Below are positions 1-5,402 of a stretch of DNA of 6,166 nucleotides, piece after piece. Every line of letters begins with the position of its first letter. Within the stretch, counting starts at the first letter, position 1. The translations under genes and the position numbers were made by a program. Source of the stretch: Bdellovibrionales bacterium (GTDB taxonomy: Bacteria; Bdellovibrionota; Bdellovibrionia; Bdellovibrionales; UBA1609); NCBI GenBank assembly GCA_026648125.1, contig JAPKGD010000124.1, positions 1-6,166 on the forward strand, given 5' to 3'. The notes beneath the pieces are model-generated. The model did no database searches and had not been told where the DNA came from. It saw only the letters and a program-made list of their open reading frames with translations.

Positions 1-1
1 C

Positions 2-910
2 GTTCAGTGTCGACATGAAAGTCACTCTCACTCTTTCATCCGCAGACAAAAATTTCTCTACGTTTTCGATCATGCGCTTTTGATCTAGTCCATAACGAAT
101 ATATTCGGCTTGCGGCCCCCAGGCCTCAAGACTGGTATAGAGCATAAACTCATCCACTTGAGTTGCGACCTGAGGTGTCCATTTTAGCAATTGAGCCATC
201 GCTTGATCGGGCAAACTCAAATTTGAATTGATGGCAAATTTAAGATCCTTGTGACTGGTCTTACTCAGTGAATCCAAAATACGAAAGGTGTTCTGTGACA
301 ACAGCGGCTCACCGCCGGTGATTCTAAAAACTCGCAAATGATCTTTTAAAGACGGCCACCATGTCCAAAATGCCTCAATATAGGGATTCGCCTCTTCTTC
401 AAAAAATGGCTGCGACGGTTTGCCATGCCCTGTGGGATAAGGACCGTACTGATTGATCTCTTGTTGCCATTTTGTAGAAAAATTGGCCGAGCAGTAGCTA
501 CATTTTAGATTGCATGCGCGCGAAAAACTAACTTCGAGCGAACGAGGTAAGAGGGGATTATTCCACTTCGCCTCACGGATTTTTTCAAAATCCATCCACG
601 CCCAAGTTTCCGTGGATTTCAAATATCGGTCTGAACGGTGCTGACTCTTTAAATCTTCGACCGCCCAACAATAGGAACACTCTTTGGGCCGCTGCCCTTT
701 TAGCATCAACTTTCGCTGCTCCATTTTAAACGTCGTATTATGGAGGGCCGTAGGGTCTTTTTTTAACTCCCTTAAGGGAACTCGATGCACTTTGGGATGA
801 TGACAGGAGTGAGTCGTTCCGCTCTCTAAATGCAGAGTGACTTGCTGCCACTTCGCGAGGCAAAAGCTCGGACTCACCTGATCGAGTTGTTTGAATTTTT
901 CCATATCCAT
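2..910 (-). CDS. Twitch-domain radical SAM protein, N-terminal 303 residues (C-terminus outside window)
   Basis: Reading leftward from ATG at 910 the frame stays open for 303 codons to the window edge, so this is the N-terminal part of a longer enzyme. The radical SAM cluster motif CNLKCSYC (C133, C137, C140) would bind the [4Fe-4S] cluster and S-adenosylmethionine, and TGGEP at 198-202 is the usual SAM-contact motif. Ahead of it lies an accessory region with FCLAKW at 16-21, SCHHP at 35-39 and ECSYCW at 77-82. Its cysteines C17, C36, C78 and C81 resemble the extra-cluster ligands of 'twitch' radical SAM proteins; this ligand role is inferred. Such proteins usually modify peptides or other small substrates, but nothing here identifies the substrate. 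A second ATG at 904 is an alternative start, and neither has a clear Shine-Dalgarno. The gene is divergent from the lipoprotein gene. Superfamily assignment is firm; the twitch subfamily is likely. Confidence 0.88.
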   Translation of the reverse strand, partial: MDMEKFKQLDQVSPSFCLAKWQQVTLHLESGTTHSCHHPKVHRVPLRELKKDPTALHNTTFKMEQRKLMLKGQRPKECSYCWAVEDLKSQHRSDRYLKSTETWAWMDFEKIREAKWNNPLLPRSLEVSFSRACNLKCSYCSANFSTKWQQEINQYGPYPTGHGKPSQPFFEEEANPYIEAFWTWWPSLKDHLRVFRITGGEPLLSQNTFRILDSLSKTSHKDLKFAINSNLSLPDQAMAQLLKWTPQVATQVDEFMLYTSLEAWGPQAEYIRYGLDQKRMIENVEKFLSADERVRVTFMSTLN

Positions 911-940
911 GGCTCGGCCCAATCTATAGACGTGGCACGG

Positions 941-960
941 CGTGGGCTATATAGCCCGCG
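941..960. promoter_or_regulatory. Near-perfect 20-bp palindrome in divergent spacer, candidate operator
   Basis: The two 10-base arms (CGTGGGCTAT and ATAGCCCGCG) are reverse complements with one mismatch and have no spacer between them. The inner 14 bases, GGGCTATATAGCCC, are perfect. The site lies 30 bp upstream of the radical SAM start and 95 bp upstream of the lipoprotein start. Having no loop and no T-run, it looks more like a binding site for a dimeric regulator than a terminator. On the minus strand a TTGACG hexamer (964-959) abuts it, but I see no -10 at proper spacing. An 8-bp palindrome, TCTATAGA, lies nearby at 923-930. The function is inferred. Confidence 0.4.
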
Positions 961-1055
961 TCAATCCCCTGCCATTTCAATCACTTGATGCCCCCATACA
1001 GAACAGCGCTTAAGCCGTAGGCCATAGGGCCATCTCCCGCTATGCTACGGTCCGC

Positions 1056-2378
1056 ATGGCGAAATGGCTTATTTTTATGATCGCTCTGACCGGCTGCGCC
1101 TCCGATGGGCTTTTGAGAGCGAAGGACTACCAACTCGCCCGAAAGCAGCTCGCCGACGATCAACCGGCTTTGGCCTTAGCGGAGTTTCCCAATCGTGGCG
1201 AGCGAAACGGTTTTCTCACCACCATTGAAAAGGGCTATTTGGGCTTGCTCTCGGGCCAAGCCGACCCTAAGCCACTGGTCAAGATTTCTGATCAACTTGA
1301 AAACCGAGAGGTTATTAAAGTCTCCCAGGAACTCGGTACCTTTTTTTACAACGAGTCTGAAGATGGCTATCTCCCCGCAGAACATGAAGTGATTTTTCTA
1401 CACCTTCTCGCCGGCTACAGCTTTGCTTCGCGAGGAGACTTTGAGGGTGCACGAATTGAAGCGCAACGATCGGCCGAACTTTTACAGGGTCACTATAGCG
1501 AACGTACGGGAGACTTTGATGATCCTGGATTGAGGCTTCTTCTCGCCGGCCTCTGGCTTTACTGCGATGAGTGGGAACATGCTCGTGTGGATCTCCGCCG
1601 CGCTTATGAAATGGATTCGCGCTTAAGGTGGGCTAAAGATGCCGCCGAAAAAAGTGAGCCACCTTCGCATCTCCATATTGTTCTTGCAGGTATCGGCCCC
1701 GAACCAAAATGGAATCCAAACTCCACAAAGGCCGCTCTTACTGGTTTAAACAGTCTTGAATTTAAAATCTCACCCTTATCACTTGAGCCTTTGAGTTTAA
1801 CTGGAGAAAATGGCCCATCTATCCTAATCAAGTCACCGCTCTCGACAGAAAATTGGTACAAGCGCCACCAGCTCCGTAACCATGAAATTCGCGATTTGGT
1901 GGAAGGCTCGAGATACTTTACTAAAGTGGCTGGAAAAGGCGCTGTGACAGGGAGCGGACTGGTCGCCACTAAACTTGTCTCCGGCGCCATTGTGATTATT
2001 GGGATTACGGCAGCCGTGGTCATCGTTGGGGGTGCTATCTACCTCCTCGCCGAAGCCGGTGCTGGGTCAGCAGGGGATGTGCCGACACTTCTAACTTCGA
2101 TGGGACTTGGCATAGGTGGATATGCCTTAAGCTCAGCTTCTAAATTTAATCGAGATAGCACCAAGGCACTGACCGAAGACTGGAATGAAACTATGGATCC
2201 TGCTCCCACCTACCGATATTTGCGGTTTTTGCCCGATGCTATCTTTGGCTCACTCACACCCCGCGAGAATGCCTGGCTCATCGACGATTGGAGCCGGCGC
2301 GTCTCGCCCTTTGTCCACCTGGAATCTAAAAAACACCGGAGTAAGGTCTATCTCTATTTTACTCCTCGGCTTCATTAG
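1056..2378 (+). CDS. COG3014-like lipoprotein with TPR-like repeats
   Basis: The 440-residue product begins with a short lipoprotein signal peptide: one Lys, a hydrophobic core, then the lipobox LTGC, with Cys14 as the likely lipidated residue. It should therefore be membrane-anchored and face the periplasm. Residues 114-147 and 158-187 form two TPR-like helical hairpins (motifs RGDFEGARIEAQR and DEWEHARVDLRRAYEMD). Later come IVLAGIGPEPKW (208-219) and TEDWNETMDPAPTYRYL (373-389), the latter followed by RFLPDAIF. This order resembles the uncharacterised lipoprotein family COG3014, whose molecular role is unknown. Residues 301-333 form a long hydrophobic glycine/alanine/valine-rich segment, and 345-360 is also apolar. 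The frame upstream is closed by TAA at 1011 and contains no other ATG, so ATG 1056 is the best start although no Shine-Dalgarno precedes it. The hydroxylase gene follows 95 bp later on the same strand. The lipoprotein call is firm; the family call is moderate. Confidence 0.8.
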   Translation: MAKWLIFMIALTGCASDGLLRAKDYQLARKQLADDQPALALAEFPNRGERNGFLTTIEKGYLGLLSGQADPKPLVKISDQLENREVIKVSQELGTFFYNESEDGYLPAEHEVIFLHLLAGYSFASRGDFEGARIEAQRSAELLQGHYSERTGDFDDPGLRLLLAGLWLYCDEWEHARVDLRRAYEMDSRLRWAKDAAEKSEPPSHLHIVLAGIGPEPKWNPNSTKAALTGLNSLEFKISPLSLEPLSLTGENGPSILIKSPLSTENWYKRHQLRNHEIRDLVEGSRYFTKVAGKGAVTGSGLVATKLVSGAIVIIGITAAVVIVGGAIYLLAEAGAGSAGDVPTLLTSMGLGIGGYALSSASKFNRDSTKALTEDWNETMDPAPTYRYLRFLPDAIFGSLTPRENAWLIDDWSRRVSPFVHLESKKHRSKVYLYFTPRLH

Positions 2379-2473
2379 TCAAATTTGAGCGCATCTTGAG
2401 TGGTCTAGCATTTCTTTGTACGCCTTAGCACTCCGAGCAAAGAGACCGATAAGGCCTTGAGGAAATTCAATAC

Positions 2474-3418
2474 ATGAAAACGAGAACCTTTGCCGCCCTT
2501 TATAGCGGAATCATTTTTATCGCACTCTATCTGGGCTCACAGATTTGGCCTGAACAATTTGCTCTAGGATTTCCAGCTCTTGTTGATCCCATTGGGTTTC
2601 TAAAAAAATTTGATTATCGCGGCATCATTGCGGGTCTTGGGGGGCTTGGGCTGGTACTTCTTCTAGAATGGAAGCTGGTCGGCTGGGAACGGTGTGGAAT
2701 TAAAAAGGCGCTAAAGGCATCTGCTTCGACAAAGCGAGATATCGTCACCTGCCTCGCCTACGTCTTTGGTATTTGGAATTTAATTGGCTATGGAGCAACC
2801 CTTGGCGCATCGTTTTATTTAGGTAAATTTATTGCTCAGGATCACAATTTTAAAATTCTTGCTGCAATCCCTGGTGATTTCCCAAAAGCCGTGGCCACAA
2901 TTTTTGTTGCTGGCTTTTTTGAGTATTGGGCCCATCGCTGGTCGCACACCTTTAAGCCGCTCTGGGCCCTACATAAATATCACCATACGGCCACAGAGAT
3001 GTCGGTGTTCTCGGCCCATCGAAACAACCCCTTCTCGGGTCCAGTAATGGCAGTGATCACCACCATACCTTATTCGTATCTCGGCGGCACCCTTGCTTCG
3101 TTTGCGTGGATAGGAGCGATTCGCATTATTCTTGATTATGTTATTCACTCCGAAGTTCAAAGCTCCTGGGGATGGGTTGGACGATGGCTCCTGGTCTCAC
3201 CCAACGCCCACCGCGTGCACCACTCTGCACACCCCAAGCATTTTAATAGCAACTTTGGCTTCTTTCTAATTTTCTGGGATCGAGTTTTTGGGACTTACAA
3301 TGGGGACACTCACGTCAAAGAATTTGGCGCGCCGGACAAAGTCTTTAATCAAACTTCGCTCACTGAAGAAATGGCCGAATCCCTCTACCGGGCATTTCGG
3401 CCATCACGATCGGATTGA
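2474..3418 (+). CDS. Fatty acid hydroxylase / sterol desaturase superfamily membrane protein
   Basis: This 314-residue integral membrane protein carries the histidine pattern of the di-iron fatty acid hydroxylase superfamily (PF04116). Box 1 is HRWSH (H154, H158), box 2 is HKYHH (H167, H170, H171) and box 3 is HRVHH (H246, H249, H250). The accessory conserved pieces EYWAHR, FSAHRNNP (H182), DYVIHSEV (H225) and FWDRVFGTY are also present, so the catalytic core appears intact. Hydrophobic segments lie near residues 8-24, 50-66, 92-118, 138-150 and 188-222. Family members use O2 and a di-iron centre to hydroxylate or desaturate lipids, sterols or carotenoids in the membrane; the substrate cannot be read from sequence. 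GAGG at 2459-2462 lies 11 nt before the ATG and supports this start. It may be co-transcribed with the upstream lipoprotein gene, from which it is 95 bp away. It converges with the small exported-protein gene, leaving 22 bp between stop codons. Confidence 0.92.
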   Translation: MKTRTFAALYSGIIFIALYLGSQIWPEQFALGFPALVDPIGFLKKFDYRGIIAGLGGLGLVLLLEWKLVGWERCGIKKALKASASTKRDIVTCLAYVFGIWNLIGYGATLGASFYLGKFIAQDHNFKILAAIPGDFPKAVATIFVAGFFEYWAHRWSHTFKPLWALHKYHHTATEMSVFSAHRNNPFSGPVMAVITTIPYSYLGGTLASFAWIGAIRIILDYVIHSEVQSSWGWVGRWLLVSPNAHRVHHSAHPKHFNSNFGFFLIFWDRVFGTYNGDTHVKEFGAPDKVFNQTSLTEEMAESLYRAFRPSRSD

Positions 3419-3440
3419 AGATTTAGATTAGTACCTGTGG

Positions 3441-3710
3441 CTACCGACCCTTGATCTTTACAAGAGCGATGGTCATACCGTCTCGGCTGGGGCCTTCTTC
3501 GTTCTGGATTCCGCTTTTGCGTGAAAAGATTTTGCTACTGATTTGATCTGACATTTGATCGAGCTGATCGATTTTCTGGTCATAGCCTGCAACAAGAATC
3601 GAATCATCTACGCCAGGCTGACTTCCCTTTTTAACCACCGTCACATCGGCAAACGCAGCTGGTGTTAAAAAAGCCAAAATAAGCGCGCAAGAAAATATCG
3701 TCTTATTCAT
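3441..3710 (-). CDS. Small Sec-exported protein of unknown function (89 aa)
   Basis: The product starts with a classic Sec signal peptide, MNKTIFSCALILAFLTPAAF, followed by A-D; AFA|DV gives a likely signal peptidase I site after residue 21. The mature part is about 68 residues, polar, with a short amphipathic heptad-like stretch around YDQKIDQLDQMSDQISSKI that could form a helix or coiled coil. It has no cysteine, so disulfides are excluded. The frame also opens four codons upstream at 3722, but that ATG overlaps the Shine-Dalgarno; the strong GGAGGT fixes the start at 3710. I recognise no family. Export to the periplasm or beyond is supported by the sequence, but function is not. The gene is monocistronic and convergent with the hydroxylase gene. 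Confidence 0.75.
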   Translation of the reverse strand: MNKTIFSCALILAFLTPAAFADVTVVKKGSQPGVDDSILVAGYDQKIDQLDQMSDQISSKIFSRKSGIQNEEGPSRDGMTIALVKIKGR

Positions 3711-3714
3711 AATG

Positions 3715-3720
3715 ACCTCC
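3715..3720 (-). promoter_or_regulatory. Near-consensus ribosome binding site GGAGGT
   Basis: On the minus strand GGAGGT lies four bases before ATG 3710. It is the strongest Shine-Dalgarno in the window and decides the start of the small exported protein against the upstream in-frame ATG at 3722, which overlaps it. It suggests high translation of that gene. Confidence 0.8.
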
Positions 3721-3782
3721 ATCGACGTTCCTCAATGATCCAACAATGTACTATTCGGCGACACTAGACTTTAGTTTTAGCT

Positions 3783-3796
3783 GTTTTTCGAAAAAC
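3783..3796. promoter_or_regulatory. Perfect 14-bp palindrome GTTTTTCGAAAAAC, candidate operator
   Basis: This is a perfect spacerless palindrome with a TTCGAA core. It lies 72 bp upstream of the small exported-protein start and about 160 bp before the rightward frames toward ilvE. It has no loop and no following T-run for a terminator. Its position between divergent genes suits a regulator binding site. I do not recognise it as the site of a known regulator. Confidence 0.35.
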
Positions 3797-3920
3797 TCTC
3801 AGACAGCGTATCAATATGAAACACTTGGGCCATTCAACGGTTATTTGGAGCAACATTGTTCCTACAATAAACCCCTGAAGCTCTTAAATTTGAACTGGCG
3901 TAATTTGATTTAATAGAGAA

Positions 3921-3943
3921 AGGGAGCCTTATGCAGGCCCCCT
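3921..3943. promoter_or_regulatory. Stem-loop enclosing a Shine-Dalgarno and AUG
   Basis: The arms AGGGAGCC (3921-3928) and GGCCCCCT (3936-3943) pair over 8 bases with one A-C mismatch and a 7-base loop, TTATGCA. On the plus strand the left arm holds the purine-rich Shine-Dalgarno and the loop holds ATG 3931, so folding could block translation initiation. Read on the minus strand, the same stem is followed by TTCTCTATT and could act as a weak terminator. Neither role is proved. Confidence 0.3.
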
Positions 3944-3969
3944 ACCAAACAATTACATGTTTGCGTTAA
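3931..3969 (+). CDS. Possible 12-codon leader-like ORF or 5' part of a frameshifted small gene
   Basis: ATG 3931 follows AAGGGAG at good spacing and opens a 12-codon frame, MQAPYQTITCLR, ending at TAA 3967-3969. It is not enriched in Leu, Ile or Val, so it does not look like a classical attenuation leader for branched-chain amino acid genes. A -1 shift at the C5 run (3938-3942) would move ribosomes into the open frame that continues to 4124, giving a 64-residue product. It may be the true start of that small gene, with a sequence error, mutation or programmed shift, or merely chance. Confidence is low. Confidence 0.25.
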   Translation: MQAPYQTITCLR

Positions 3970-4124
3970 AGCGAATCCAAGCAGTTCGCCCAAGAAATGT
4001 TTCGTCGCCCCGCCACCCCTTTTGGGGGCAAATTGAACTTGCCAAATCACGCCTTGAGAAAGTACCGCTAGATAATATCTTCCTTCAGACAGGTGCCCTA
4101 ATTGATGATCGAACAAACGAGTGA
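3957..4124 (+). CDS. Candidate 55-aa small protein overlapping the ilvE start, unrecognised
   Basis: ATG 3957 opens a 55-codon frame ending at TGA 4122-4124, so its last 20 bases overlap ilvE in another frame. The product is mixed in composition and basic at its N-terminal half (KRIQAVRPRN). It includes HPFWGQIELAKSRLEKV and then PLDNIFLQTG, which reads like folded protein rather than random translation, and its codons resemble those of neighbouring genes. There is no signal peptide or membrane segment. The weakness is initiation: no Shine-Dalgarno lies close to 3957, while a good one serves ATG 3931 in another frame. If real, it would be translationally coupled to ilvE. I recognise no family. 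Confidence 0.35.
   Translation: MFALKRIQAVRPRNVSSPRHPFWGQIELAKSRLEKVPLDNIFLQTGALIDDRTNE
4091..4095 (+). promoter_or_regulatory. Ribosome binding site AGGTG of ilvE
   Basis: AGGTG lies nine bases before ATG 4105 and favours this codon over TTG 4102, directly before it, and over downstream in-frame ATGs at 4126 and 4132, which lack a Shine-Dalgarno. Confidence 0.5.
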
Positions 4125-5175
4125 AATGCCTATGGCCTCAAAAAAATTACCTCCCTCCTCAGAACTCGGTTTTGGCCGCATCTTTACGAATCACTGGTTT
4201 TCAAGTCATTATAGCGCTGGCAAGGGTTGGTATAAATCAGCCGTGGAACCCTATGGAAACATCTCGATGAATCCTGCGGCCTCAGTCCTTCATTATGGCC
4301 AGGCTCTTTTTGAAGGAATGAAGGCCTTTCGCCAGACCGATGACTCCATCGTGCTTTTTCGGCCTGAATTTAATTATAACCGCATGGTTAATGGCGCCGA
4401 ACGACTCTGTCTTGAGGCTCCGCCAAAAGCGCTGTTCATGCAGGGATTAAAGGATTTGTTAACTCTTGAAGCAGATTGGGTACCAAAAGATCCTTCCGCT
4501 TCTTTGTACATTCGCCCCACACTGATTGGTACAGAACCATTTTTGGGAGTGCGGCCGTCTCGAGAAATTCTCTTTTACATTATTCTTTCTCCTGTAGGTT
4601 CCTATTATCAAAATACTTCCGGCACAGTGCGAATTTGGGTTGAAGATCAAGCCGTTCGGGCCATCCCCGGAGGCCTCGGTGCAGTGAAGGCTGGAGCAAA
4701 TTACGCTGCAAGCCTTCAGGCCGCTTTACTGACCAAAAGCAAAGGGTATGACCAGGTCATGTGGCTGAACGCCGATCATGATGAAATAGAAGAAGTGGGC
4801 ACCATGAATGTCTTCTTCGTGTTTAAAGACGAAATTGTAACTCCCGCTCTCAATGGTGCGGTCTTGCCTGGGTGTGTTCGCGATTCCGTACTACAACTCC
4901 TTCGCCATCAAGGAAAGAAAGTCGTCGAACGGTCGATCAACATGACAGAACTCATCGAGCGCCATACACGAGGCGATTTACTTGAAGCCTTTGGAACAGG
5001 AACGGCGGCCGTCATATCTCCCATCGGCGATCTCAACTTTAAGGGGAAGCCCTACATTTTGAATGATGGCAAAGTTGGGCCGGTGGCCGAGAAAATATTT
5101 AAGATTATTAGTGGAATTCAGCGCGGATTGATCCCCGATCCCTTTGGATGGATCACGCGCCTTGAGAACCTCTAA
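4105..5175 (+). CDS. ilvE: Branched-chain amino acid aminotransferase (class IV PLP enzyme)
   Basis: This 356-residue cytoplasmic enzyme catalyses reversible transfer of the amino group between Leu, Ile or Val and 2-oxoglutarate, the last step of branched-chain amino acid synthesis (EC 2.6.1.42). It has the longer group II layout: LHYGQALFEGMKAFR near residues 62-76, YIRPTLIGTEPFLGV near 135-149, and GGLGAVKAGANYAASL with the PLP Schiff-base lysine at K195. EEVGTMNVFF near 229-238 contains the conserved glutamate E230. LPGCVRDSVL near 254-263 and GTGTAAVISPIG near 297-308 complete the cofactor site. Length is normal and no key residue is missing. Numbering starts at ATG 4105; TTG 4102 would add one residue. 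No other ilv or leu gene is adjacent. A small unrecognised frame overlaps its 5' end by 20 bases, and a hairpin overlaps the stop codon. Confidence 0.95.
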   Translation: MIEQTSEMPMASKKLPPSSELGFGRIFTNHWFSSHYSAGKGWYKSAVEPYGNISMNPAASVLHYGQALFEGMKAFRQTDDSIVLFRPEFNYNRMVNGAERLCLEAPPKALFMQGLKDLLTLEADWVPKDPSASLYIRPTLIGTEPFLGVRPSREILFYIILSPVGSYYQNTSGTVRIWVEDQAVRAIPGGLGAVKAGANYAASLQAALLTKSKGYDQVMWLNADHDEIEEVGTMNVFFVFKDEIVTPALNGAVLPGCVRDSVLQLLRHQGKKVVERSINMTELIERHTRGDLLEAFGTGTAAVISPIGDLNFKGKPYILNDGKVGPVAEKIFKIISGIQRGLIPDPFGWITRLENL

Positions 5176-5193
5176 GCCGAGAATCCTCGGCTT
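5174..5193 (+). terminator. Hairpin at the ilvE stop codon, possible terminator
   Basis: AAGCCGAG and CTCGGCTT are perfect 8-bp arms around an AATC loop. The left arm begins inside the TAA stop codon of ilvE. No immediate U-run follows (GGTCTCAGC, then AATTTTAG about ten bases on), so it is either a weak intrinsic terminator or an RNA-stabilising 3' stem. Its placement directly after the last codon supports a 3'-end role. Confidence 0.55.
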
Positions 5194-5302
5194 GGTCTCA
5201 GCAATTTTAGTTTATAGGATCTGTTGAAATGTAGAATGGCTAAGGACGGCGATAGCGCTGCGCCGCATTTACAAACAGGACCTGGTTCCTAAAAGAGGGC
5301 TC

Positions 5303-5332
5303 GACGTTGGTTGAGAAAAGGCGGTTAACGTC
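5303..5332. promoter_or_regulatory. Dyad GACGTT-N18-AACGTC upstream of transporter promoter
   Basis: GACGTT (5303-5308) and AACGTC (5327-5332) are perfect inverted hexamers separated by 18 bases, just upstream of the candidate -35 at 5341. The location would suit an activator or repressor. It does not resemble the direct-repeat Pho box. Six-base arms can occur by chance, so this is a weak call. Confidence 0.22.
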
Positions 5333-5340
5333 TTGAGATC

Positions 5341-5369
5341 TTGGGTCAAATTCTCATTTTTCCGATAAC
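5341..5369 (+). promoter_or_regulatory. Candidate sigma-70 promoter for the Na+/Pi cotransporter gene
   Basis: TTGGGT (5341-5346) and GATAAC (5364-5369) are separated by exactly 17 bp, the optimal spacing, each a partial consensus match. Transcription would start near 5376, giving a leader of about 27 nt that includes the Shine-Dalgarno. This fits a separate transcript after the ilvE hairpin. Confidence 0.35.
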
Positions 5370-5385
5370 AAACTGAACGGACTTC

Positions 5386-5393
5386 GAGAAGGT
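5386..5393 (+). promoter_or_regulatory. Ribosome binding site fixing a GTG start
   Basis: GAGAAGGT lies nine bases before GTG 5403. It favours this non-ATG start over the first in-frame ATG at 5457, which would remove most of the first membrane helix. Confidence 0.5.
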
Positions 5394-5402
5394 TTAGCAG
5401 CT

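Larger units (their letters stand above)
3711..3956. other. Intergenic stretch with no recognised gene, promoter-like pieces only
   Basis: Apart from the listed ribosome binding site, palindrome and leader-like frame, this divergent spacer is AT-rich. It has stops in all frames at short intervals. A good -10 match, TACAAT (3863-3868), points toward ilvE but lacks a convincing -35. It forms the right arm of a small inverted repeat, ATTGT-TCCT-ACAAT (3855-3868). A second possible pair is TTGAAC (3890-3895) with TAATAG (3911-3916), whose 15-bp spacing is short. Either could drive the rightward genes. No RNA gene is recognisable. Confidence 0.4.

Noticed and set aside
1604..2023. 139-codon open frame on the minus strand
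   Set aside because: It lies wholly antisense to the lipoprotein gene, has no Shine-Dalgarno or recognisable motif, and mirrors the codon pattern of the sense gene.
3816..3878. 20-codon frame starting MKHLGHS
   Set aside because: No Shine-Dalgarno and too short to support from one sequence.
4016..4027. CCCCTTTTGGGG hairpin as a terminator
   Set aside because: Only a 4-bp stem with no T-run; it falls inside the candidate small reading frame where HPFWG is encoded.
3910..4116. 68-codon minus-strand frame in the spacer before ilvE
   Set aside because: It starts with TTG, lacks a ribosome binding site, runs through the stem-loop, and is antisense to a more protein-like plus-strand frame.
5236..5292. 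18-codon frame starting MAKDGDSAAPH
   Set aside because: Very short, no Shine-Dalgarno and no coupling to a neighbour; expected by chance.
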